From assembly GCA_017512745.1 (NCBI GenBank), contig JAFWEV010000060.1, forward strand, positions 57,715 to 121,714: 64,000 bases of DNA, in the 5' to 3' direction. This stretch comes from Oscillospiraceae bacterium (GTDB lineage: Bacteria; Bacillota; Clostridia; Oscillospirales; Ruminococcaceae). This document shows, one piece after another, positions 38,978-47,778 of the stretch. Made by a program: the position numbers and the translations under genes. Each line of letters starts with the position of its first letter. The first letter of the stretch is position 1. The notes under the pieces were generated by a model. That model was not told the DNA's origin. It ran no database searches and was given only the letters and a program-made list of their open reading frames with translations.

Positions 38978-40660
38978 TTATAGAACTACTTCCTTGGAAG
39001 CCGTTCCCGCTTTTGGCTGGGAAGCTTTGATGACGACCTTGTCGCCTTTTGATCCCTTCACTACCCAGGAGATCTTCTTCTTCGCAGGAGCGCTCATTGC
39101 GGTCGAGATATTTCCGTAGAAGAATACTCCGCTTCTTGTCCTGCTGTAACCGGAAAGGTTGCCGATCTCTGCGCACTTCTTTCCCTCGATTATTGCATCA
39201 CAGTCGATGCAGACCTTTACCTGTTCGCTCTTTTTGAGCTTGACGGCTTCATCTGAGATATTCGTCGGAAGATATCCGAGATTTCCTACGACTGCCGTTA
39301 TCTTGAAGACTCCGTCTGCAACCTCTTCCGAGCAGACGCTGTCAATGACCAGCTTAGGCATGGCAAGTGCGAATCTTATGTTGAACTTCGTGTCCTTCTC
39401 GCACTCATCGATCAGGAGGTTCTCCGGCGGGTTCTGATGTGTGAACTTGTAATTGAATCCGCCGATCTCGACCTTGCCGAATGTCGGGTGATCGAATTCC
39501 TTCCAGTCTTCATAGTACTGGGGGGCATTTTCCTTTACCCATTTCATACATGCGTTGAAGCGCTCGAGCGTTTTCGCAGTATCGCCGAACATTTCCTGTC
39601 CCCACTGCATCGGGACTCCTGCTTTCGAAGCGAGATCCCAGAACTCCAGTGTGTATGCGGGAACGCCCAGGCTCTGGAAGAACCAGTCGTCAAGGGCTCC
39701 GCTGTCATAGCTCTCCTGATCGGAGAGGAATGAATCAAAGATGTTCAGAGGCTTGTATGAGAGCTCTTCAGCAGCCATCTGAGCAATATCCTTGAGCATA
39801 GTGAGGTCGTCAGAGGAAATTGTGCTGGCCTTGCGCGTTCCGGGCGGGTACAGGATGATACCGCCGCTTGTGTGACCGATCGCAGCTCCGCCGATATTCG
39901 GATGGGCGAGAGCAAAGTCGACTATGGCCTTGCACTCCGGATTGGAGAGCGGATAATCGCCGGCTCCGGCAGTTGCGTAGTCGGCCATCCAGCCGTAAGG
40001 GAAGTTTCTGTTGAAATCGAGACCCCAGTTCGCCTTTTTCAGTTTCAGGTTCTCGTCGCCGTCATAAGGCTCGAATACGCCTTCGGGGTATACGTCATAG
40101 AATTCGCCCTCATAATCGCTGGGGCCGCGCTTTGTCATGGAACCCTCATGGTCGGGATCCTTCTTCCATGCACCGTACGGTGTCGGGATCCTCATCATGC
40201 GGATGACTCCGTCGCCGTCGAGGTCCTCTTCCTTGACTCCGCCGTCCTTTGGATAGTAATCCCTGTTGACCGAACGCAGCGTGTACGGTGTGGAGAGATA
40301 TGTCTCGGCTCCGTCGGGCGTTACTCTCGGAATGACATATATGGTCATCTCGTCGATGAGCTTTGTCGCCTTCGGGTCCTCACCGTAGTTGGTGATCAGA
40401 TAATCTATGGTGTGCATCGCGCACATGGAACCGGTCACTTCGCCCGCGTGGATGTTTCCGTCAAGATACCAGCCCGGCTTTGACAGCGCATCGCCGGTCT
40501 TCTTGTTCGTGATAGTGGCGAGGTACTGGTTTCTTCCCTCTTTCGTCACACAGTTGGATTCGACCGTGATGAGATCGGGATACTTCTCCTCGAAGAACTT
40601 GAGGTTGCTCTCGATCTCCGCGTATTTGTAGTAGTGATCGTACTTAAAGGTTGTTTTCAT
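38978..40660 (-). CDS. M14 zinc carboxypeptidase
   Basis: About 560 residues. Zinc ligands are visible: GNIHAGEVTG gives His71 and Glu74, and AAIGHTSGG supplies the third His. SVNRDYYP and DFNRNFPYGW are substrate-binding motifs, and YTLEFWD holds the catalytic Glu. A C-terminal beta-rich domain of about 150 residues follows, ending in AVVGNLGYLPT and PAKKKISWVVKGSKGDKVVI, as in M14 proteins of many Clostridia. No signal peptide is seen, so it may be cytoplasmic. It cuts amino acids from peptide C-termini. The ATG at 40660 has GAGGGA upstream; ATG at 40675, overlapping the ABC gene stop (TGATG), is the alternative. Being last in the transporter operon, it may work on imported substrates. Confidence 0.87.
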   Translation of the reverse strand: MKTTFKYDHYYKYAEIESNLKFFEEKYPDLITVESNCVTKEGRNQYLATITNKKTGDALSKPGWYLDGNIHAGEVTGSMCAMHTIDYLITNYGEDPKATKLIDEMTIYVIPRVTPDGAETYLSTPYTLRSVNRDYYPKDGGVKEEDLDGDGVIRMMRIPTPYGAWKKDPDHEGSMTKRGPSDYEGEFYDVYPEGVFEPYDGDENLKLKKANWGLDFNRNFPYGWMADYATAGAGDYPLSNPECKAIVDFALAHPNIGGAAIGHTSGGIILYPPGTRKASTISSDDLTMLKDIAQMAAEELSYKPLNIFDSFLSDQESYDSGALDDWFFQSLGVPAYTLEFWDLASKAGVPMQWGQEMFGDTAKTLERFNACMKWVKENAPQYYEDWKEFDHPTFGKVEIGGFNYKFTHQNPPENLLIDECEKDTKFNIRFALAMPKLVIDSVCSEEVADGVFKITAVVGNLGYLPTNISDEAVKLKKSEQVKVCIDCDAIIEGKKCAEIGNLSGYSRTRSGVFFYGNISTAMSAPAKKKISWVVKGSKGDKVVIKASQPKAGTASKEVVL

Positions 40661-40674
40661 ATTCAATTCCCTCA

Positions 40675-41421
40675 TCAATAAAGCACTTCCGCGAGGAACG
40701 CCTGTGTCCTCGGATTTTTCGGATTTTCAAATATCTCACTCGGTGTTCCCGATTCTGCAATAACACCGTCATCGATGAACAGTACTCTGTCGCTGACTTT
40801 CTTGCAGAAACCCATCTCATGGGTGACTATGACGCATGTCATTCCGGATTCCGCAAGCTGTTGGATGACCTCAAGGACTCCCTTGACCATTTCCGGGTCG
40901 AGAGCTGACGTCGGCTCATCGAAGAGCATAACATCAGGCTCCATGGCAAGCGCCCTGACGATCGCAAGCCTTTGCTTCTGACCGCCCGAGAGTTTTCCGG
41001 GATACTCGTTGACCTTGTCTTCGAGTCCTACCATCTTCAGGAGCTCCATCGCCTGCTTCTCAGCCTGTTCTTTCGGGATCTTCTTCTCAAGCGTAGGGGC
41101 AATGGTTATATTGTCCATAACGGTCATATGGGGGAACACGTTGAACTGCTGGAAGACCATTCCGATCTTCTGTCTGTGCTGGTCTATGTCGATCTTCTTC
41201 GGATTGAGTTCTTCTCCCTCGAAGAACACCTTACCCTCTGTCGGCTCCTCAAGCATATTGAGGCATCTCAGGAATGTGCTCTTTCCGCCGCCTGACGGTC
41301 CTATTATGGTGACCACTTCACCTTTGTATATCTTTTCGTCTATGCCCTTGAGCACTTCGAGGCTTCCGAAATTCTTTCTGAGGCCTTTTGTCTCTATGAG
41401 CAGTTCGCCTTTATCTTTCAC
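40675..41421 (-). CDS. Polar amino acid ABC transporter, ATP-binding protein
   Basis: Predicted 248 residues. Walker [11 protein letters not shown]-loop [13 protein letters not shown], signature LSGGQKQR, Walker [17 protein letters not shown] and H-loop IVTHEMGF are all intact. The sequence is of the GlnQ/ArtP/HisP type. It powers import with the permease that overlaps it by 11 bases. The start is a GTG with a weak ribosome site, so it probably depends on coupling to the permease. Confidence 0.95.
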   Translation of the reverse strand: MKDKGELLIETKGLRKNFGSLEVLKGIDEKIYKGEVVTIIGPSGGGKSTFLRCLNMLEEPTEGKVFFEGEELNPKKIDIDQHRQKIGMVFQQFNVFPHMTVMDNITIAPTLEKKIPKEQAEKQAMELLKMVGLEDKVNEYPGKLSGGQKQRLAIVRALAMEPDVMLFDEPTSALDPEMVKGVLEVIQQLAESGMTCVIVTHEMGFCKKVSDRVLFIDDGVIAESGTPSEIFENPKNPRTQAFLAEVLY

Positions 41422-42079
41422 TTACACTCAACCTCTCTTCCATCTTTCTTACTACCCATGAAAGCACAAGTGTAACTATGAGGTAGATGCCCGCAATGAT
41501 GAACAGCGGCTGCCATACGAGGAACTTGTTTGCGAGAAGAGTTCTCGTGTACATCAATTCGTACAGCATGAATGTACCTGCAAGAGACGTTTCCTTGATC
41601 ATGGCTATGTATTCGTTTGCCAGCGCGGGAAGGATATTTTTTACCGCCTGCGGCAGAACGATCTTTGTCATCGTATGGGAAGCAGTCATTCCGAGACTTC
41701 TCGCGGCTTCAGTCTGTCCTTTATCCACGGAATTGATGCCGCCGCGGATGATCTCAGCCACATATGCGCTCGAGTTCAGTATCAGAGCGAGAAGCACATA
41801 ATATACTTTATCAATGCTGTTGAGCGCCGGAATGGCCATCGGGATGAAGAAATAAGAGATATACATCTGAACAAGAAGCGGCGTGCCCCTCAGCACGTTG
41901 ACATATACCGTTGCGATTCCCGCTACCACCTTATTCTTGGAAAGATGCACTATCGCGATCAGCGCACCTATGATCGTCCCGAAGAACACTGCTATGAATG
42001 CGTATTCAAGTGTTCCTAAAAGACCTCTCAAGAATATGGGATAGAACTCGAATAAAACTTCAAATATACCTTTTCCCAT
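41411..42079 (-). CDS. Polar amino acid ABC transporter, permease
   Basis: Predicted 222 residues with about five membrane helices. The HisM/GlnP-type opening [20 protein letters not shown] is followed by [11 protein letters not shown]. The ATPase-contact loop is [20 protein letters not shown]. Only one permease gene is present, so the channel is probably a homodimer. It sits between the binding-protein gene (80 bases upstream, with a hairpin between) and the ATPase gene. Confidence 0.95.
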   Translation of the reverse strand: MGKGIFEVLFEFYPIFLRGLLGTLEYAFIAVFFGTIIGALIAIVHLSKNKVVAGIATVYVNVLRGTPLLVQMYISYFFIPMAIPALNSIDKVYYVLLALILNSSAYVAEIIRGGINSVDKGQTEAARSLGMTASHTMTKIVLPQAVKNILPALANEYIAMIKETSLAGTFMLYELMYTRTLLANKFLVWQPLFIIAGIYLIVTLVLSWVVRKMEERLSVSER

Positions 42080-42107
42080 TAAACAAGATCTCCAATAGTT
42101 ATTTCGT

Positions 42108-42132
42108 GCCCTGCAGGGTAACCCTGCAGGGC
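42108..42132 (-). other. Perfect inverted repeat between binding protein and permease genes
   Basis: GCCCTGCAGGGT and its complement with one central base. As RNA it folds into a 10-bp GC-rich stem. No strong T-run follows on the minus strand, so it is likely a partial terminator or 3'-end protector that raises binding-protein message over the membrane parts, a common arrangement. Confidence 0.65.
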
Positions 42133-42159
42133 TAGTGTTTTTATATTAATTCGTTATTG

Positions 42160-43107
42160 TTACTCTTCGTCGGTGATTCCTGCCAGCGCTTTTGCTTCGG
42201 CATACCACTGCGGGTAATAACCGTTATCCATCGCTGCTTTGAGGCACTCGTTTACAGCCTCGATAAGGGATGTCTCACCCTTCTTTGCCGCGCAGACATT
42301 TCCTTCATGTGTACCGTACATCGTGAGGTCGAAGTGGACTCCGGTCTCTACGAACATTCCGTTAGACTCGGCGACATATTTCTGTGCCGTGCTTCCGTCC
42401 ATTGCGAGAAGGTCGCATTTCTTTGACTGAAGAGAGAGGATAGCCTGATCGAGAGTGGAGACGAGTTCGAGATTCGTGGCGCTGCCTCCTTCGAGTGCTA
42501 CGATCTGATCCTCAACATACATCTGCTGGAGTGATGAAGCCTGGGCAATTATATGTGCACCTACCATATCCTCAAGGCTCTTGTATTTTTCGGCATCTTC
42601 AGCGAGGCAGATCAGTGTGTGATAGTTGATATCATCTCCGCCTTCATAGCCTACTGAAAGTTCATATGCCTCTTCCCTGTCTGCCTTCCATCCGAATCCC
42701 GAGAAGGACACGTCGACTTTTCCGGTGTCAACTGCGGTGAGGCAGCTGTTGAAGTCCATAGCTTCGATCTGAAGGTCTACTCCGAGACAGTCGGCAACGT
42801 ATTTTGCCAGTATCATCTCTGATCCGTAGATCTTTCCGTCTGTAGCGTCGATGAACTCAGCAGGCGGATAGTCGGGGGAAGTTGCTATGATAAGAACGCC
42901 CCTGTCGAGGATCGTCTTCAGAGCGCCGTCAGCATTCGAAAGATCGAGCTGAGGTTTTACGAGGTTTGTGGTATCTACGAGATATGCGTATGTGGATGTT
43001 GTTCCTGTTTTTACATTCGAACTCTTTGAGCCGCCGCATGCTGCGAGCGAGAGAACCATGATGCAGACGAGAACCGCTGCGATAATCTTTTTAACTGAAT
43101 GTTTCAT
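42160..43107 (-). CDS. Amino acid ABC transporter, substrate-binding lipoprotein
   Basis: Predicted 315 residues. The lipoprotein signal ends LSLAACGG, with Cys near residue 24. The mature protein is a family-3 solute-binding fold: LIIATSPDYPPAEFID, GSEMILAKYVADCLGV, AMDFNSCLTAVDTGKVDVSFSGFGWKADREE and MDGSTAQKYV. The dipeptide YPPAEF and the following Asp are where such proteins hold the amino group of the ligand. Paired ArgR-like boxes over the promoter point to arginine or a related basic amino acid as substrate. This is inference. Start by AAAAGGAAAAAAAG. Confidence 0.93.
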   Translation of the reverse strand: MKHSVKKIIAAVLVCIMVLSLAACGGSKSSNVKTGTTSTYAYLVDTTNLVKPQLDLSNADGALKTILDRGVLIIATSPDYPPAEFIDATDGKIYGSEMILAKYVADCLGVDLQIEAMDFNSCLTAVDTGKVDVSFSGFGWKADREEAYELSVGYEGGDDINYHTLICLAEDAEKYKSLEDMVGAHIIAQASSLQQMYVEDQIVALEGGSATNLELVSTLDQAILSLQSKKCDLLAMDGSTAQKYVAESNGMFVETGVHFDLTMYGTHEGNVCAAKKGETSLIEAVNECLKAAMDNGYYPQWYAEAKALAGITDEE

Positions 43108-43251
43108 TTCTTTTTTTCCTTTTCTTTATTGGTTGATGTTTTTGTCTTTTCTGTTATTTTTCCGAAAAGTCACATCTTCGTCGTTCTTTCATGATTCTTG
43201 CCTCCCGGACATGTATTTCTGGATAATCTGTCCTTTGCTTGATGCTTCATA

Positions 43252-43280
43252 ATAATAATTGCATAAATATGCAAAGTCAA
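43252..43280 (-). promoter_or_regulatory. Promoter of the amino acid ABC operon
   Basis: Minus strand TTGACT (43275-43280), 17-base spacer, TATTAT (43252-43257). The spacer is filled by the first palindrome and the second one lies just upstream of the -35. The leader would be about 140 bases. Between 43296 and 43468 I see no gene. Confidence 0.75.
43259..43274. promoter_or_regulatory. ArgR-like box 1
   Basis: Perfect palindrome TTGCATAAATATGCAA inside the promoter spacer. With box 2 it forms a larger inverted repeat with 15-bp arms. Confidence 0.6.
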
Positions 43281-43281
43281 G

Positions 43282-43295
43282 TGCATATTTATGCA
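43282..43295. promoter_or_regulatory. ArgR-like box 2
   Basis: Palindrome TGCATATTTATGCA, centred 22 bases from box 1. ARG boxes bound by the ArgR hexamer typically come in pairs about 21 bases apart, with TGCATA-type or TGAATA-type half sites depending on the phylum. Confidence 0.6.
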
Positions 43296-43468
43296 ATTAC
43301 TGATTTTTGTTGTTTTGTACAGTTTTACGGGTTTTGCGGCAGAAATTGTACACATTTTTCCCTGTATGGAGGTCATATTGACCATGTCCGGGATCCGGTG
43401 GCCGTCAGCATATGCATTCTAAAATGAATATATATGCTGAATATCTGCATCATCTGCCGCTGCGCTGG

Positions 43469-43984
43469 TTATTTTATGAATCCGTTGTGCACGTATTTCG
43501 TCTCTCTGACGGATACGAAAGCGTGCGGGTCATGTTCATAGATGAGCTTTTTGAACTTCTCGAGATTTGAAGCCTTGATCTCGGCGAATCCCATGTATTT
43601 CTCGCCCGAGAATTCCGACGGATTGACTGTCACGGTGGATACCGCGTATCCCTGTTTGCGGATCTCGGAGAACACAGCGTCATTCTTGTCACTGGTAACT
43701 ATTCTCACATCGACCGTGCCGCGGATGACCTTTCCGGCTATCCTGCCGCCTATGAATGTTCCGGCCGCGAAACCTCCGGCATATGCTATTGCGAGGATTA
43801 TTCCGGACTCCTCTGAGTTGAACGCGTTCCTCACGACGAGGAACCATATCATGACCTCAAAGAATCCCGTAAGAGCGGCAAACAGCGGTTTGCCCTTGAC
43901 TGTAAGTATCGTTCTGAGTGTCCCGAGCGAAACGTCAAGGATCCTGCAGAAAAATATCTTCAAACACATTAACAAAAGTGCCAT
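43469..43984 (-). CDS. UPF0316/DUF2179 membrane protein
   Basis: Predicted 171 residues. Three hydrophobic segments fill the first 85 residues (MCLKIFFCRILDVSLGTLRT, FFEVMIWFLVVRNAF, IILAIAYAGGFAAGTFIGG). A cytoplasmic DUF2179 domain follows (VRIVTSDKNDAVFSEIRKQGYAVSTVTV). This is the UPF0316 layout of Firmicutes, of no settled function; DUF2179 domains of YitT relatives are thought to bind small ligands. Start by CGGAGATTTG. It stands alone between the transporter operon and the amidohydrolase gene. Confidence 0.88.
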   Translation of the reverse strand: MALLLMCLKIFFCRILDVSLGTLRTILTVKGKPLFAALTGFFEVMIWFLVVRNAFNSEESGIILAIAYAGGFAAGTFIGGRIAGKVIRGTVDVRIVTSDKNDAVFSEIRKQGYAVSTVTVNPSEFSGEKYMGFAEIKASNLEKFKKLIYEHDPHAFVSVRETKYVHNGFIK

Positions 43985-44107
43985 ATATCAAATCTCCGTA
44001 TCTTATGTCTTATCTGTCAAACCCGCACATATTATTCCACTGAGAGCCCTTTGTCAATAGCCTGTTATGTTTGTTCTGCAAAAGATGACCTCCTGCGCAG
44101 CACCTGA

Positions 44108-45367
44108 TCATGCCCGCTTCTCAGAGCGTATGTCCTTCACGATCCTTCCGTCCTGAAGCACTGTCTTCACGTTGTCCGCGTCGCACATGATCTTTATGTC
44201 GTCAAGCGGATTGCCCTCAACAAGGATCACATCCGCAAGTTTCCCCGCTTCCAGAGTGCCGACCCTGTCCTGCATCAGGATTATCTCGGAGTTGGTCTTC
44301 GTCACGGACCGGATAATCTCCATCGGCGAGAATCCGGCCGCGGACATCCTCTCAAATTCCATGTTGGCTTTGTCATATGTGCAGCCGAGAGCGGAATCGT
44401 TCACGAAGTCGCAGCCCATCCCGATCTTCACGCCGGCCTTGTGGGCCTTGTCGAGACTCCTGTAGTGCGCCTCATAAGATCTCAGTGTCTTCTCCCTGAG
44501 TTCCGGGAGAACGTTCGGATTGCTCTCGTTGTACACCTTCGAAGTGTGCATGATGGAGAGCGTCGGAACGAGCCAGCAGTCGTTCTTTATCATGAGATCG
44601 ATACAGTAGTCGTCCAGATAGAAGCCGTGCTCGATGCACTTCACTCCGTTCTCGAGAGCGGTACGTATTCCCTTGTTTGCCTGCGCGTGAGAAGCGACAT
44701 ACGTCCCGTGGTTTTCCGCCTCCTCGACCGCAGCTCTTATCTCGTCCCTGCTGAAATGGCATATCTCTCCGGCTCTGTCTCCCTGGGAGAACACGCCGCC
44801 CGTCGTCATGATCTTGACGAAATCCGCGCCGTTCCTGAAATTGATCCTGCACGCTTTCCTCACCTCGTCGACACCGGTCACGAGAAATGCCGGTCCGTAC
44901 ACCTTCTCGCTCGCCTCGAGCGTTATCTTCTGGTATGCGTCGCCGTGCCCGCCGATCTGCGAGAGTATCCTGCCCGCGGCAAAGATCCTTGGTGTATCTA
45001 TGAGCCCTTCCCGCAGGCACTCCTTGAGAAATACGCATCCGCTTCCCATATCCCGGACGGCAGTGTATCCCTCGTTTCTGAGATAGGCCATGTCCCTCAG
45101 CGCTCTGGCCATCTCCATCTGCGGAGTGAAGTTTATCCAGTTAATGGAGTTGGCTCCTGCCCAGGAGAGATGGACGTGCGCCTCTATGAGACCGGGAAGT
45201 ATGCTTCCGTTCTCCGCTGAGATCCTTTCTGCTCCCGCGTATTCCGCGGGTATCGCTGCCTCCTCTCCGACAAAAACGATACGCTCGTCCTCTGTGACGA
45301 CACAGCCTTTCTCTATGGGTGATCCCCCGTTTCCGTCGATCACTCTTCCCGTCAGTACTCTGATCAT
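44108..45367 (-). CDS. Metal-dependent amidohydrolase (imidazolonepropionase/Xaa-Pro dipeptidase-like)
   Basis: Predicted 419 residues. Metal ligands: LPGLIEAHVHLSW gives the HxH pair, FVKIMTTGGV the probable carboxylated Lys, SHAQANKG and CIEHGF the two later histidines, and GMGCDFV the Asp. The C-terminal VGTLEAGKLADVILVEGNPL is a hallmark of the amidohydrolase superfamily. Relatives include cyclic imidate hydrolases and prolidase-type enzymes (Xaa-Pro, N-acyl or N-methylphosphonyl amino acids). The ATG overlaps the CyuA stop by 4 bases (ATGA), so the two are coupled, which hints at amino acid-derived substrates. No signal peptide. Confidence 0.87.
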   Translation of the reverse strand: MIRVLTGRVIDGNGGSPIEKGCVVTEDERIVFVGEEAAIPAEYAGAERISAENGSILPGLIEAHVHLSWAGANSINWINFTPQMEMARALRDMAYLRNEGYTAVRDMGSGCVFLKECLREGLIDTPRIFAAGRILSQIGGHGDAYQKITLEASEKVYGPAFLVTGVDEVRKACRINFRNGADFVKIMTTGGVFSQGDRAGEICHFSRDEIRAAVEEAENHGTYVASHAQANKGIRTALENGVKCIEHGFYLDDYCIDLMIKNDCWLVPTLSIMHTSKVYNESNPNVLPELREKTLRSYEAHYRSLDKAHKAGVKIGMGCDFVNDSALGCTYDKANMEFERMSAAGFSPMEIIRSVTKTNSEIILMQDRVGTLEAGKLADVILVEGNPLDDIKIMCDADNVKTVLQDGRIVKDIRSEKRA

Positions 45368-46716
45368 TCCTCTATCCTCCCGAGATCTCTTTCGGTCTTA
45401 GACAGAATAACATCCACAATGCATGCATCCGTCTTGTCCATGGTTTCGTTTGCGATCCCCGTGATATTCCGGACGGCGTCCTCCAGAGTCGTGTCCGAGA
45501 TCCCGTCGTGGAATCCGGTCTCTACCCCGTATCCGGCGAGTTCCGTAAAAGAGAGAGCGCTCATACACGCCACGTGCATCTTCAGCGCGCAACCGTTCTT
45601 GGCTCCGTCGCATATCATTCCCGCCAATGCCGACATCACGTTTTTTACAGCCGCCTTTACAGCCGGCTCATCAAGTCCCAGAAGAAAGCCGTATCCGGCC
45701 GCCGCTCCTGCGGAGGCGGCTATTGCGCACAGGCATGTCGCCGCCGCGCGCCCGATATTCTTTTTTACATAGAACAGCATAAGACTTCCGAGTGCCATTG
45801 CCCTCGCGGTCACAAACTCGCTCTTTCCCATCAGTTCTCCGGCGACCCCGATGGGGATGAGCATCGTGATCCCCTGGTTTCCGTCACCCATCGCCGCCAT
45901 TGCGGGCTTCTTGCTTCCTCCCATCCTAGCGTCTGAGGCGGCAGCTACAAGTATTCCCGCTCTCGCATGTAAGTCCGTCGGCAGATATTTCATGGGATCA
46001 TCCCATATGTTATTCGGTACCTCCCTGCCCGCAAAAGATCTCAGGAGCAGGGCTCTTCCCGAACCGAGCCCGAATTCATTTTTCAGTGCATCCTCTGCGA
46101 GTTCAACGTTCATCCTGTATCCGTCCAGCAGAAAGCCTATCTCTTCGAAGGAGGCCTCTTCAGCGTAGCTCAGAACATCCTCTAGGGTCAGCCGTTCGGG
46201 CTCGTCCTCTATCCTTTTTTCCTCATAGACCGCAGGCGCCTCAAATACAGGTTCCCCGTCCAGGCAGACTGAGGATATACCGTCGTGGGTGTTCTCGACA
46301 ACAGCCGATACGGTCTCGTTTGCGGTGACGATCTCGGTCCTCACGTAGACGCCCCTTCTGCCCGGTTCTCCCCTCACGCTTATGATGCCGGAATCCGCTA
46401 TCTTCTCAGCTTCCAGGAGCTGTTCTTTGGTGATCCCTTTGAGCACCTGCATGCCGGCGTCGGGATCACCACCCGTGAGCCCCGCCGCCGTCGCTATCTC
46501 TATCCCCGTCCTCGTCGTGCCCGGAGTCGCAACGCCGAAGCCCATTTTGAGATATGCCGGAGAAACCGCGACGCTGATGCGTTCGGCTCTGGCGGTCATA
46601 TATCTGGCGCAGCACGACGATGCGAGAGCATATGCCGTGGGTCCTGTGCATCCGGTCGCGGGAGCTATTTCTTTTTTAAGCAGTTCCGTGATCTCTCTGT
46701 GGTCCATAAAGCCCAT
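45364..46716 (-). CDS. L-cysteine desulfidase-like protein (CyuA/UPF0597)
   Basis: Predicted 450 residues. The start region has EIAPATGCTGPTAYALA, with the conserved Cys at about residue 23 that acts as base. ICDGAKNGCALKMH has two Cys seven residues apart, and AATCLCAIAAS a further Cys. These match the layout of the archaeal L-cysteine desulfidase that holds a [4Fe-4S] cluster. The enzyme breaks L-cysteine to pyruvate, ammonia and sulfide. It is oxygen-sensitive and cytoplasmic. The ribosome site AAGGAG lies 3 bases from the ATG at 46716 and 12 bases from the one at 46707, so the start is uncertain by three residues. The amidohydrolase follows, overlapping. Serine dehydratase activity is a possible alternative. 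Confidence 0.87.
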   Translation of the reverse strand: MGFMDHREITELLKKEIAPATGCTGPTAYALASSCCARYMTARAERISVAVSPAYLKMGFGVATPGTTRTGIEIATAAGLTGGDPDAGMQVLKGITKEQLLEAEKIADSGIISVRGEPGRRGVYVRTEIVTANETVSAVVENTHDGISSVCLDGEPVFEAPAVYEEKRIEDEPERLTLEDVLSYAEEASFEEIGFLLDGYRMNVELAEDALKNEFGLGSGRALLLRSFAGREVPNNIWDDPMKYLPTDLHARAGILVAAASDARMGGSKKPAMAAMGDGNQGITMLIPIGVAGELMGKSEFVTARAMALGSLMLFYVKKNIGRAAATCLCAIAASAGAAAGYGFLLGLDEPAVKAAVKNVMSALAGMICDGAKNGCALKMHVACMSALSFTELAGYGVETGFHDGISDTTLEDAVRNITGIANETMDKTDACIVDVILSKTERDLGRIEE

Positions 46717-46763
46717 CAGCTCCTTTATATATCTATTTATCTGTATCTTCCGTCACCATTGTA

Positions 46764-46800
46764 CAAAACGAGACAGCCATGTCACAAGACCGGCTGTCTC
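46764..46800 (-). terminator. Terminator of the SIS/TudS/nucleoside hydrolase operon
   Basis: GAGACAGCC/GGCTGTCTC hairpin (46770-46800) followed by GTTTTG on the minus strand, 26 bases after the stop of the gene at 46827. Confidence 0.75.
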
Positions 46801-46826
46801 ATTCGGTTACTTATCCGTTCGGTTTT

Positions 46827-47777
46827 TTATTTTGCGGCATAGAATCTGCACATATCCTTGAGCATCGCGACAAAGCGCTCCTTGTCCACGCCCATCGCGA
46901 CATGACAGTTGGGTTCTTTGCCTGACGTCCTGTCGAGATCAACAACTGTCTGTCCCTCGTTTATGACGTCGTTCCTATCCTCTACGTACACATAATAGTC
47001 TTCATACTTTACGACTTCGGGATCGATCATGGACGCGACCGCAAGAGCATCGTAAATGATGTTGTTGTCGTGGCCGTTTTCCAGGCTGTTCTTTTTTGAG
47101 AACACAGACAACTCTCTTACGAGATACGCCTTCGGATTATCTCCGCACAGGGCGATCATCTCGTCAAATTCGCTTCCCTTGATCTCGGAGAGGTAGCATG
47201 CGTTGCATCCGACCATGTACACTTCGAGCTTCTCGAAGACTTCCTTTGCCGCCAGCGGATCGACCCAGATGTTGAACTCCGCGGTCCTGTTGGTTTCGCG
47301 GATATTGCCAACCGTCCCTCCGCCCATGATGCAGAACTTGTTTATGTATTTCGGAAGATCGGGATGCAGTCTCAGTGCAGTGGCTATGTTCGTGAGCGGT
47401 CCAACTGCAAACAGAAGGAGCTTTCCGTCAGCCTTCACAGCTTCCTCATAGATCACTTCCCACGCAGGCTTCTCGTCCGGTCCGAGTCTCGGATCCGGGA
47501 ATACCACACTGCCGACGCCGCTCACTCCGTGTGTTCCGGCCGCGTCTCTGGCATATGGCTTTACGAGCGGTGTCTCCGCTCCGAAGCCCACTCTGCAGTC
47601 GATATCCAGCATCTCTCTGAGACACAGTGCGTTCTTTCTTGTGACAGCTGCGGGGACATTTCCCTCTACGGGGGTGATCGCCACGATATCGTATTCCGGC
47701 CATGAATTGGCCAGCGCTATAGCGTAGCTGTCGTCCACACCGGGATCGCAGTCGATTATTACAGGAATTTTGCTCAT
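46827..47777 (-). CDS. Nucleoside hydrolase (IUNH family), copy 2
   Basis: Predicted 316 residues. IIDCDPGVDDSYAIALA at the start is the calcium-binding loop. LFAVGPLTNIATALRL, GGGTVGNIRETNRTAEFNIWVDP and NNIIYDALAVASMIDPE complete the fold. DCDPGVDD marks it as closer to classical RihA/RihB-type hydrolases than the two DVDTGSDD copies in this window. It splits a nucleoside to base plus ribose. It is the last gene of a five-gene operon, with one base between it and the ketopantoate-reductase-like gene. A TudS-related desulfidase in the same operon makes a thio- or modified nucleoside a possible substrate; this is inference. Confidence 0.92.
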   Translation of the reverse strand: MSKIPVIIDCDPGVDDSYAIALANSWPEYDIVAITPVEGNVPAAVTRKNALCLREMLDIDCRVGFGAETPLVKPYARDAAGTHGVSGVGSVVFPDPRLGPDEKPAWEVIYEEAVKADGKLLLFAVGPLTNIATALRLHPDLPKYINKFCIMGGGTVGNIRETNRTAEFNIWVDPLAAKEVFEKLEVYMVGCNACYLSEIKGSEFDEMIALCGDNPKAYLVRELSVFSKKNSLENGHDNNIIYDALAVASMIDPEVVKYEDYYVYVEDRNDVINEGQTVVDLDRTSGKEPNCHVAMGVDKERFVAMLKDMCRFYAAK

Positions 47778-47778
47778 T

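Noticed and set aside
43408..43442. CAGCATAT/ATATGCTG hairpin after the UPF0316 gene
   Set aside because: AT-rich stem with no T-run on either side; too weak to call a terminator.
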